Assembly: GCA_024663395.1 (NCBI GenBank)
Contig: JANFAH010000010.1
Coordinates: forward strand, 496,001-560,000
DNA from: Pisolithus tinctorius
Taxonomy: Eukaryota > Basidiomycota > Agaricomycetes > Boletales > Pisolithaceae
DNA: 64,000 nucleotides
Direction: 5' to 3'
A model generated the notes under the pieces. It was not told the origin of the DNA and made no database searches. It saw nothing but the letters and a program-made list of their open reading frames with translations. Every line of letters starts with the position of its first letter. The stretch's first letter is position 1. Both the position numbers and the translations under genes were made by a program. Of the stretch, positions 35,588 to 45,598 are shown one piece after another.

Positions 35588-37308
35588 CACCGTATGGGTT
35601 TACCTACTCGTTGTGCGGAGTTTTCGGTACCTTATACATGTTTAGTTTTTCTTTTTCTTGTGTTCTGTGTTTTACCCCCCAGGCTCGAGTTCCCTGCAGA
35701 ACACCGAGTAGCATCACACCTAGCACCTTCCTGCGCTCTACACGACACCTCCCATCTGCGGATACAGTTCTGATGAAATTACTGCCAACACTGCTCGTCG
35801 CTTGTCAAGACAGATGCTACCTCCCTCGTACCAAGCATGTATCTCGCTCGTTATCAAGCCGTGCATCTCGCTTTTTGGCAGGCTCGTACTACTCAACGTT
35901 AGCTCTCTGTTGGTACCAAGATCGCTTGCATGCGCCCAGCCATTAAGGAGATATTCGCATTTTTGTGGATAGGTCCGTTCTCAGGGTATTTTACTCGTAT
36001 CTTGCTTGTTTCAGCGTCGCGCCTCTCGCTTTTTGGGAAGATTATAGTCCTCGACAAATGCTCCGTGTTGATATCAGGATTGTTTGGATAGGTCCAGTAG
36101 CTCTGGAGATATTTGCATTTTTGTGCAAAGGCCCATGCTTGAGGTCATGCCATAGTCGCTCGCGCAGTTCTGCGTCGCTCCTCTCGCTTTTCAGGTCATT
36201 CATTCCTCTCGCTGAGCCCTTCCTGGGGACACATGGTTAGTAAAATTCCGCACAACCGTTACCGAGATATCCGCGTTTTCGTATCCAGAGGGCTTCGAGC
36301 CAGTTTCGCATATAGCTTGGGATCGGCTGGTCCAATCGGCGTATTTCCTTGTTCGCCCTGTTCGTCTGCAAATCCTCTACTGTCTCCCAGAGTTTCGTGT
36401 TGATCATCCCAGCCATTGTTGTGCGAGTTGACCCCTTCTCCCTGCCCTTGAGGTCCTCTCGTCGTATCTCGCACATCTGAGCACTGCTCCTCTCGCTTTC
36501 CTGGCAGTCCATTCCCCTCGCATAGCCCTTTCTGGGGACACTACTTTTGTCAAATTCCGCGCAGCCATCGTCGAGATACGCTCATTTTTGTGGTTAGAGG
36601 CGCTTTTGGTCAACTTTCCGAATATCTCAGGCCCGTGTGGGCGGATTCCCTCCGTCTCTTCTTCAGCGTGTTCGTTACGTTCCCCTCCATCATTACTGGC
36701 AGTTTTGCCATGTCCCGAGCATCCGTTGTTGGTCTGCGGTGTTCCCTTGTCAGTCAACAACGTTGTATGTGCGGTAATTTGCCCGTTTCACTGCCAGACC
36801 TTTCGCTTTTGAGGGACATTGTACTACCAGTTGAGGGCTTTCTGACGGTATCTCATACATCACACTTGGTGCCGCCGTTGGGGAGATATGCCCCATTTTG
36901 TTGTTGCAGGCACCTTAGGACAACTCTGTGAGTATCCCGCCCGGTTCTCGACCGGATCTCTCGCTTTTCGGGATCCCGATGCTACTATTCGACAGCTTCA
37001 GAATGGTAGCTTTTCCGTCATCGTCGCTGCAGAACTCGTGGCTACATTTGGTTTTTGGTGAACGAGGGTACCCTTGGGTGGAATTGTGGATATCTCAAGA
37101 TTGGAAGTGTGGATTCTTTCTGTTTCCTTTTGTGCTGTGCTCGTCACATTCCCCTCTACCATCGTGTCTTGTTTCATGCCATCTCGAGCAACTGTTTTTC
37201 GTCGACGAGGCATTGTCTTGCCCCCCTCCCTCATGGCTGCAGATTCTTGTATAGTTGAGCTGCCTTCGAGTTGACTGGGGACAGTCAATATCTCAAGTAC
37301 CCCTGGGA
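35588..37308 (+). repeat. Unit B noncoding zone with about 160-bp degenerate repeats
   Basis: Collinear with 22448-23951. The same GAGATAT...TTTTTGTG and CTCTCGCTTTT landmarks recur (for example near 35950, 36110, 36265). No long ORF. Confidence 0.7.
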
Positions 37309-37659
37309 TGTAGGGAATGTAATTTCCCTACTAGGGGAATTGTTTTATTTTGTTCATTTTATTCAGTTTTGATTCTAGGTGTTTTTTCTGCTAGTGGTAC
37401 TTAGAATTTCGCATTTTGGTCGCTTAGTCAGCACTATCTAGTGCTGGATGTAGTTAGTTTTTTTTAAAAGAAAAGATGAGTTACCACAGACGAGAGACAA
37501 GTTCGAGCAGGTCATTTCCCTGCACCCAGACAGCCATAGAAGCCTTCAGACAACTACCAGGATCCAGTCCCAGGCTATAGAAGCCCCTTTTGGCTTACTC
37601 ACTCCCATCAGATTTCACCCTTCCCCTCAACCTCTCCCATTTAAATCCCCTTTCCTACA
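37309..37659 (+). repeat. LTR 3 of gag-only array
   Basis: 351 bp. It closes the nested insertion; the next bases CTGG duplicate those before LTR 1, and G1 pol resumes. Confidence 0.92.
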
Positions 37660-37781
37660 CTGGCTATGAGGGGACCAACAAAGAAACTACTTGGGTACTT
37701 GCCACTGAGCTAGACAATGCTTCTGAACTCATACAGGAGTTCCATTCCCACTACCCTAATAAACCCAGCCCCTTCCAATGA
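37660..37781 (+). pseudogene. pol: G1 pol 3' end: rest of the chromodomain
   Basis: Encodes YEGTNKETTWVLATELDNA...LIQEFHSHYP and stops at TGA 37779-37781. It joins in frame with YLVWWTG before 20501, completing a chromodomain tail typical of chromoviruses that target modified chromatin. Confidence 0.9.
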
Positions 37782-38031
37782 GGACTAGCTTCAAGTGGCC
37801 TCAGTTTCTGTTCTGTTCTCTATTGGTATATAGTTCCTTTTAATCTCTTACTTACCTTGTTTTTCCCCTTCTTGTTTCTCTTACTTTACTGTAGAACACC
37901 AGACACTGGACACCAGGCACATCACATTTGCAGAGAAGGGTAACAAGGGTGCTACACTACAAAAACTACTCAGCCATACTCTCATCCTCCCCTTTGGACT
38001 CTTCCTCTTCACCCTCACTGTGTGCCTTCAA
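37782..38031 (+). other. G1 spacer between pol and antisense gene
   Basis: Short T-rich segment with no ORF. It is the likely convergent 3' end region for pol and the antisense gene. Confidence 0.4.
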
Positions 38032-39002
38032 TCACTTGGCTTCCTTGTGCAACTCTTTGGAATCAAGCTCAGATGAGCCCAAGTCTGAGGGAGACACTGC
38101 CATTCTGAAGCTGTATGATTTGTCAAGTAGTGACTTGAGGGCATCAGTGATGCAGCCTGAGTTTTCAACTGCAGTCTCGTGGAGCTTGAACAGACTGGCC
38201 AGGTTATTGGCAATCAGCCCCACCATGTCAATAAGGCACCTGAGCTTGTCTTCCAAGCCCAAGTACTTGTCTGCACCAGTCTCCCTCAGCCTGCTCCTGC
38301 TGGCCTCAGGCTCATCAAGGTCAAGGACCTTGGTTGGCCTTGCACTCATCTTCGCCCACTTCTGTTTGCTGGGCCTGGCCTCAGCATTCTCCTCATCAGC
38401 TTTCCACTTCTTCCCCTTGTTGACTCTCCTGGCTTTGGGACTGGCCTTGGCATCCTTACCCTTTGAAAGGTTGCAACACATGCAGGCCACACTCTTCTTG
38501 TTACCATCCACAAGAAACTCACAGACAACTTTGGCCCAGGCACAGCAAGTACAACTAAAAAGGAGGTTAGAGGAAACACACACCAGGTCAAAGAAATACT
38601 CACACAGGGTCCATTACCACCCATTTCACTTCACCCCCAGCCTCACCCCCAGTGCCCCCAGTGCCAGCCTCATCACCCTTGCTGGTCTCAGCCTCCCATC
38701 TCTCCTCATTGTATGCCTTCTTCTCTTCAGCCTCCCTCTCTGGCCTCGGCCCTCTCCCACTCTGCCCTCTCAGCCTCAGCCTTCTCCCTCTCCACCCTCT
38801 CAGCCTCAAGCCAAGCCTGTTCTTCCTGGCAGGCTTGTTCAGCTGCCTTCTGTCTCTTCCTTTCTTTGGCCTTGGCCCTCATTGTCTCCTCTTCATCATC
38901 AGTGTTGTACTTGATGGTGTCTTGTGACACCTGGGTCCAGTCAATCACAACCTGGCCTTCACTGTTGTCATTGGTTGTGGTGATTGGTCTTGAGGCAGAC
39001 AT
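38032..39002 (-). pseudogene. Antisense accessory gene of G1, Cys-rich and coiled-coil
   Basis: Transcribed against the element between pol and the 3' LTR. Exon 1 (39002-38604) begins MSASRPITTTNDNSEGQ and carries a long charged coiled-coil (Ala/Glu/Arg/Lys repeats). A GTGAGT...TTTTTAG intron follows. Exon 2 opens with CTCCAWAKVVCEF and SVACMCC, a Cys cluster resembling a degenerate zinc motif, then a Lys-rich stretch and a helical end. Stop at 38032. Exon 1 changes frame by 1 nt near 38740, so this copy is probably dead. Similar Cys-rich/coiled-coil proteins are frequent in mushroom genomes; whether they bind DNA or RNA is unknown. Confidence 0.65.
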
Positions 39003-39122
39003 GATGGTTAAGATACAAAGGAAAGACACAAAAGGCTTAGCAGGCCACAAGTATCAATTTTTTGAACTCAGCCTACCACTCTCACAGGGGTCTCATGGGT
39101 TTGACCCCTAAGAGGGGGATAC

Positions 39123-39645
39123 TGTCATAGCCATGTCTTGACCCTGGTTGGACTCAGCCTTGTATTCATTCAGTCCAGCCTTGGCCTTGCCAACCCCATG
39201 TCTCCAGTTAGTCTAGCACAGTGAACACTGCTTTGCAGTGCTTGTCATCTCAGTTAAACTCTGCCTGGTCTTGTCTCCAGTCCACCTGTCCCAGTCTCCA
39301 TCATCTTATTCATACATTACTAATACTCATCTTACCAATCACCTTAGCAATCTTTGCAAGACTGGCATTACTGGTCTCCGTACTATAGTTGTCTCTGGTA
39401 TATAAACTTGTAGATACTCAGCCTGTACTCCTCAGTCTGAAATCTACTAAGTTACCCTGATAATCCTGCCTTGGCCTTGGACTCAGACTGAGACCCATGC
39501 AAGGGAATAGCACTGTAATCTCAGTTGCTAAGTCCAATCAGTCCACCCCTCTGTACCTTTGACTTTCCCCCTGATCCTGACCCCTTGGCCTCACACCCAC
39601 TTCAGTCTCTGGTCTGGCCTCAACCCAGACAACCTGAACTTGACA
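39123..39645 (+). repeat. G1 3' LTR
   Basis: 523 bp, same length as the 5' LTR. Followed by the CAAGA target duplicate. Confidence 0.93.
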
Positions 39646-39894
39646 CAAGAGTCCAAACAGTGTCCATAATACCCAAGTGGTAGAATGTTGTGATGGGCAG
39701 GGTGCCACAATGGGGGACAGTGGCAAAGTTGAGTGATAGCCAACCATTGTCATTTAGTGATCTTACTCAACTTCTGCAAATGAAGGGTGTATGGACAGAC
39801 CCTTCAGTCACCTGTAGGCCTGAAAGTGGGTCATCTGACACATACATTTTGTCCTAAAAGTGGGACTAACCAATGTCAGCCAATGGTGCCCAAA

Positions 39895-40215
39895 GGTGGG
39901 CAGGCCAGTGTGTGGAGGTGGGATTGGCTGACCTGTTTGGAGGGTGGACCCACTGCCTGGAAGTGGGGTCAGCTGACCTGTTTGGAGGGTGGACCCACTG
40001 CCTGGCAGTGGGGTTGGCTGACCTGTTTGGAGGATGGTCCCACTGCCTGGAAGTGGGGTTGGCCAACCTGTTTGGAGGGTGGACCCACTGGCTGGAAGTG
40101 GGGTCCACTGACTTGTTTGGAGGATGGACCCACTGCCTGGAAGTGGGGTCAGTTGACCTGTTTGGAGGGTGGACCCACCTCCTGCAAGTGGAGTTGGCTG
40201 ACCTCACTGGGAGAT
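39895..40215. repeat. 60-bp minisatellite, about 5 units
   Basis: Unit: GGTTGGCTGACCTGTTTGGA, then GGGTGGACCCACTGCCTGGA and AGTGG. Because 60 is a multiple of three, long ORFs appear on both strands (39787-40281 and 39866-40219); they are not treated as genes. The same family lies inverted at 52835-52935. Confidence 0.93.
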
Positions 40216-41191
40216 GCACATACCCACACCAATAAGAGGTTCAATTTTGATACCTTCAGCTTTCTGTCAAAACTTGTATGAGGGCATTGCAAGATAGCAT
40301 GGCAAAGTACAGAGTAAGCCCCTCCCCATTACTTGCTTTTTGGCCTTTCAGCAGGTCTCCCTTCACCACTAGGCACCTTTTGGTTGTGACCCCCAGTAGC
40401 CAGTACCACATCAGCATTCATCACTAAGTGTAGTGGAACCCCCCCCCCCCCCTTTGTCCCAAGGAGCAACCAATCTTGACAGTCTCTTGCCATGTCTCCA
40501 TTCTTCATGTTTGATCCTAATCTAACATTCTGCACTTAGTTGTCTATCTGCTTGTTTTCTTTTAAAGTCTCTTGTCAGGTTAGAACTGATCCTCTCACCC
40601 AAGGGGGGTCTAAAGCTCTAGGGATCTGCTGATGCTCACTGACAAGTACCAATGCAGTAACATTACAGCTGAGATGTTATGAAGTTGATCAAATGATACT
40701 GAACACAAAGTGGACCTGCTCTGTAGTTGACATGTTATGTAGCAGTGTCCTTGTACAAGTCCTGACATAAGGCTGATAAAGAAGACCTAGTAGAGGTATT
40801 CCAGTTGATATTCAAACTGAGGTATCTACCACATGAGTTACCAACATATGTATGTACTACCAACAAGCAATGCAGGCTACAATGTAGGTATGCACAGCCA
40901 ACACAAAGATCCCAAGTGCCAGTAATCCAAAGACTGACAGGTATGGTCCAGTATGGTAAAGGTTAGACCCAATGGATTGAACATGAGCTTAGACCAATGG
41001 ATTGATTACCTTGGTCTTGGGTCCCAAGTCTTTGGCCTATGCCACACCCCTTTGCTTACTACTTACAACCTCACACCCACCCCATGTGGTATGGATCCTT
41101 TAGATTTCGCACTTATCTGACCCTCAGGTGTACCCTTTGACTCAATCACCAGGGTGGTGGGATTTCTACTTTGCCCAGTGCATGTCCTTTG
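40216..41191. other. Spacer with a 14-base C run; no gene
   Basis: A C14 homopolymer lies at 40439-40452. Otherwise CpG-poor unique-looking sequence with no supported gene. Confidence 0.5.
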
Positions 41192-41212
41192 CTAGGGTTA
41201 GGGTTAGGGTTA
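41192..41212 (+). repeat. Interstitial telomeric tract (TTAGGG)3
   Basis: CTAGGGTTAGGGTTAGGGTT: three and a third telomere repeats, internal to the chromosome segment. Confidence 0.9.
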
Positions 41213-41269
41213 CATAACTTCAAAAAATCAAGCAGCATGGGAGCAATTCATGTTACACAGCCTAGCAAC

Positions 41270-41405
41270 TACAAGGATTGACCAACCAAATACACAGCCA
41301 AGAAAATACAGGATTGACCAACCAAATACACAGCCCAGAAAATACAGGATTGAGCAAATACACAGCCAAGAAAATACAGGATTGAACAAATACACAGCCA
41401 AGAAA
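41270..41405 (+). repeat. 36/32-bp tandem repeat, 4 units
   Basis: Unit GATTGACCAACCAAATACAC followed by AGCCAAGAAAATACAG, twice at 36 bp and twice shortened to 32 bp. Gypsy G3 inserted into the last unit; the AGGACTAAG continuation is found at 51711. Confidence 0.9.
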
Positions 41406-41410
41406 AATAC

Positions 41411-43981
41411 TGTTATGCTGACGACTTGTATCGCTGTCACACACCAAAGGTGTTGTGGACATGGTTACAGCTGACTCTGCCTAACTCGTCAACGAGTTGC
41501 ACACAATGCCCATGCATGCAGATGAAGACTAAAGGCCTCATGCATAGAAAGACTGCTGGATGTTAACAGTCATCCTTTGCACAAGAACGAGTCATCAGTG
41601 CTAAAGAGAAAAGAGGAAGCAAGTTAAGCATGCATTAAAGGTTTTTAGCACCTGTGTACAGCATTCTGGTTTTCATCATATCTCCACCATTTCCAAAGAT
41701 ATCAACTCCATTCTCACACTTGCTTAAAGTGCTCAGCCCCATGATTCTTCCTTCCAAATTTGGAGAGGATCCTTGCACCCTATGCATTTCTACAGCACTC
41801 CATCCATCAGATGCTCATTTCACTAAGTCCATCAATCATGGCCACCTCTTCATCAATCATGTCGCTTGTCTCATTTGCCAGAGACAATGGCTATGTATAT
41901 CTGCCAGGTGTTCCCACCAGCTTCTGTCCTGAAGCCCCCTGGTTCATCCCATCATTGTCAGCCCTGTCTCATCCCATACAGCTTGGTCAGCATGTTCTCC
42001 TTGTCAGTATGACTTCCAGAAGGACATTCTTTGGTTGCCTCAGGTCTGTCACTCAGTTATAAAGGTCTTATGTGGTCGTTTCAGTCTCCCCTCTTGATGA
42101 AGCATATGGATCATTCCTCCCTGCTCCCTGCACTGTCTTTATTCCAATCTTGTCCATCATTCTTCCTACATTGCGACAGCTGCAGTATAATCTACTGTTC
42201 TCCAGCCTCCCTGATCACATCCATGATGAGTATGACATGCATCTTGCCTTCTTACTGCAAGATCCAGCAGAAGATGTCCCTCCTTCTCCTCCTCCTCCAT
42301 CAGAGCCCCATTCATGAAGTTTTTGTTAACTTTGCTGAGAGGATGAAAGGGTGGGAGACATGATCACATATGCTTCTGTTGCCCCACAGACCCCCAACAC
42401 CCCAGCCCCCTTTGACACCTGACTCATGCCCTTTAATTCTGGAATTAATACTTCCCTATTTGGAAACACTGTCCATCTGTCATGCCATCTTTGGATTTAG
42501 AGATGTCTCTGCTGAGATCTGACTTGCATCACCACCCCCTAATGTGATATCAGTGCACTTACTCAGTTTCTGACTCTATTTGACTCATTCTGTGATATTT
42601 TGACTATCCTTGACTCATTTATTGCCAATACTTACCAATCTTCTTTGCTTGCTTACCTTTCATTTCTTGCTTACTCATCATGATTACTCAGTCCTTACTC
42701 ATTACTTACCAAGCATTTGTGCCTTGTTTGTCACAAGCTGTGCTCCCCCCACAGTATATAAACCCCCATGTACTTAGCTACCCAACAAGTGATCAGGAAG
42801 CAATCCAGAAGTCAGTTCAGCTCTTTCAGTGCATAACTTGTTGTCAACAGTTGAGGCTCATTTGGAAGAGTCTATCTGTCTCCATTCATATCATTGGTAG
42901 TTGAGGCTCCATGAAGGGGTCTATCTGCCTCCATCATTCATCTGAAGCTTTCTCCACTCTTAGTCAGTAGTCTTGCTTAGTCATCCTCCCACTCCTGCAT
43001 AACTCATCAATGACTTGCACCAGGAGCACATTTTATCAGAGTCCATCATTCTGGAGATCCTTTTGGCTGAACACCTCTCTGCTCAGCATCCCCCATCCAA
43101 TCATCACTCACTTGTCTTCTCCTGTGTAACTCGTCATCGACTTGCACTAGGAGCACCTGCCATTGAAATTCCCCCACACTAGATCTTTCTGCCATCCAGG
43201 TTCCATGGAGGTACACCACCACTCACTCTATATTTGTCTTTGGTGTTGGTTTTGGTTGGTTTTCACCACCTTTCCACACTTTGACTCACATTGTGTCACA
43301 AATCGAGTGTGATGAAGCACAAGCATGTGACTGCATGAGAAGTGACATGTAATTTAACTTCACTAGCAGCAGGACACTAGTCTTGGCCAACTGAAGTTGT
43401 ACTGTTGAGTCCTCATGGGTACAGCAAGCAGAGCTAAGGGTGGTTGCAAAGTAGATTTCAAATGGAGAGCTGGTACAATACATGCAGGTTTATATATGTA
43501 TGTAAAGTACCTGTGGAACAAACATTCGAAAATGTTTAAATGTCTACCCATGTCCTTGTTAAGGCAAGACAAGTCATAGTGAGTTGCTGTGCAGCAGGAC
43601 TACACGTACAACTGCATCTGCAGGCACAAGGGTGTGTGGGGTAAATGCAAGGAAGAAGGACTAACCACGTATGGCTGTATACAGGGGTAAATGGACACAC
43701 CAGGGTATCTGGGGTGAACATGTCACATGACCACATGGATCAGGGCCACCAGTGGATCATGGAAGGAAGGGGAATGGATGTAATGTCCAGCTATAGTACA
43801 ACATGGGTGAACAGGGGATTACCAAAAGGGGAAACATACAGAATGCAAGACTAAGTCTTGTGGGTAATGGAACATCATCACTGAAGGGAATGATGAGGGG
43901 GCAAAACAGTAGAGTGTCTGTCTGATGGGGGCATGAGTGATAGGTGCCAGCAAAAGGAAACCATGTGAGTGCAGCGCAACA
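41411..43981 (-). repeat. G3 3' LTR, interrupted by element X
   Basis: LTR sequence runs 43981-43291, then element X, then the last 30 bases at 41440-41411. The purine tract CTTGAAGGGGGGGTGA lies immediately before it (43982-43998 on the minus strand), as expected for plus-strand priming. Confidence 0.9.
41441..43290 (+). mobile_element. Element X copy 2 (about 1.85 kb)
   Basis: Starts ACACCAAAGGTGTTG and ends TTTGACTCACA like copy 1. Flanks are CTGTCAC on the left and TGTCACAAATCG on the right, so the target again contains GTCAC. TATA-like AGTATATAAACCCCC lies near 42752. The conserved ORF is at 41760-42317 with one stop. Confidence 0.78.
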
Positions 43982-43992
43982 TCACCCCCCCT

Positions 43993-45426
43993 TCAAGGCC
44001 TGAGGTCCTCCGAAGGTGGGTAGAGGCCCTGTTGCACCCACAAGTGGATCTCAGAGTTAGTTGCCACCACAAGTTGGACAGTTAGATGACCAATGTCCAA
44101 GGCATGAACATTGGTAGCAGGTGAATTGATGGAGGGGATGCTGCCAATTGAGTGGAATGAGCCCACCAAATTCTCTCTTGCTGAGGGCGGAGATAGGTAC
44201 TGGGATGAAGGGAGTAGCCAGAACAGTTCTTGATGTCTGAAAAGCATAGAAGAGGGCTCTTCCAGCGGAGTCTCCTCAGGCCTGGGCAAAGAAGTCGAGC
44301 CAGTCGCAAGGAGTTCCATTGAAGGGGACTGTTTTGAGGGCGTCCATGACAGCCTGGAAGTGCTCTCAACCTTGGCCCAGTATAATCTTCTCCCAGCAAT
44401 CACGACACCTTGGCCCAACATCTCTGTCAGCTTCTCTACCTCCTCTGGGTCCATGTTGTGACACCCCTCAGTGACAGGCTTCTTTGTCCTCAACCTTCCA
44501 TGCTTCCTTTTGGTCAGCATCCACAGGTAGGCTTAGCCGATGGACCACGATGTCAATGGGGAGTCTGTCGAGAAAGGAATGGAAGGACGATATGAGGGAT
44601 GGACCATAGTCTTCGTGGACAATCTTGACAACAGCCTCCTGAGTCTTCAGGGCTTCTTGTAGAACCGAGGAGCTGGAGTGGTCGATGGCTTCGAAGGTAT
44701 GAGCTTTGAAACTTCCTTTGGTGGTTCTGACCTGATCATACACACACTTGCTGATCACTTCTGAGCTTTGGAAGATTGTAGACAGCATCCATAGATGCTC
44801 ATGGCATTCTCCTGCTCTCCAGCCATGTGATTCCCAGTGCTTGAAGTCAGTAAGCAGCCACATGTAACTGAGGAAGAGGCTTGCCTCGGGAGCCAGCCTG
44901 TTGGCAGAGGTGGCAGGGGCTGCGGGTGTTGCTGTGGGGGCCAAGAGGTTGGCCAGTGTGACAGAAGGTGCTGGAGCAGATGGGCCAGCACGAGGGACTG
45001 GGGATGGTGACTTATAACTGGCTTGGGAGAGTGGAGGGGTGTTGCACAATCTGAACAAGGCATCATAGTGAGGCTCAGATGGTCTCTCATGAGCCTTGGA
45101 CTTTCCCTTTCAGGCATCCCTGTGAACTCTCTGTGAAGAAGGGACCAAGTGGATAACTGGGTATGGGTATGGGTGTGTGGTGGAGGCGACAGAGTCGTGA
45201 AGGGGTTGGTAGGTACCGCCATATGAGGAGTGGGAGGATACTGTGGGGGATGGGGAGTGTAGTGCTCCACAGGGGTGTACTGGTGGTTCTGAGATGCATG
45301 GTGGGGTACTGGCATAGCAATCGAAGTAGGGGCAAGATGGGTCATAAGGTTCGTCAATGTCAGCATGGAAGTCATTGTCGAAGTAGTCAGAGCCTGGATT
45401 CTCGGTGTTGGGGGTGTAGGACATAG
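43993..45426 (-). pseudogene. G3 ORF3, extra protein downstream of pol, broken
   Basis: Starts MSYTPNTENPGSDYFDNDFH (45424) after the pol stop. A Pro/Ser-rich middle is followed by a conserved block with GWRAGE.HEHL, SSEVISK and AVVKIVHEDYGPSLISSF, and then, in a shifted frame, NMDPEEVEKLTEMLGQGVVI. Stops and frame changes lie near 45110 and 44470. G5 shows the same arrangement. Function unknown; it is not protease, RT, integrase or envelope by any motif I can see. Confidence 0.7.
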
Positions 45427-45598
45427 TGGTTTAAAGGTTGTGAACATGCTTGTACTCCCCAAGAACCTCTGGGGCATTTATAAGGTTGTCCTCACTCTCC
45501 CAACTGTTTTGGGAGTGCAGGTAACCGAGCCATTTGATGAGGTAGAGGTACTGTTGCTGCAGGGTTACACCAGGATCTTTTGATGATGACTTGACCTT

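Larger units (their letters stand above)
15183..39645 (+). mobile_element. Ty3/Gypsy chromovirus G1, nested insertion inside
   Basis: Two 523-bp LTRs (15183-15705 and 39123-39645; TGTCATAG...CTTGACA) are flanked by a 5-bp target duplication CAAGA (15178-15182, 39646-39650). Between them are gag, protease, RT, RNase H, integrase, the first part of a chromodomain, a 17.2-kb insertion (20501-37659), the rest of the chromodomain (37660-37781) and an antisense gene. Without the insertion the element is about 7.3 kb. All ORFs carry stops, so it is dead. Confidence 0.93.

Noticed and set aside
38652..39111. Plus-strand ORFs over the antisense gene
   Set aside because: Low-complexity shadows of the coiled-coil coding sequence; the splice-consistent frame is on the minus strand.
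39787..40281. 164-codon ORF (and minus-strand 117-codon ORF)
   Set aside because: Frames stay open on both strands only because the minisatellite period is 60 bp.
41192..41212. Chromosome end
   Set aside because: Only three repeats, and unrelated sequence continues on both sides.
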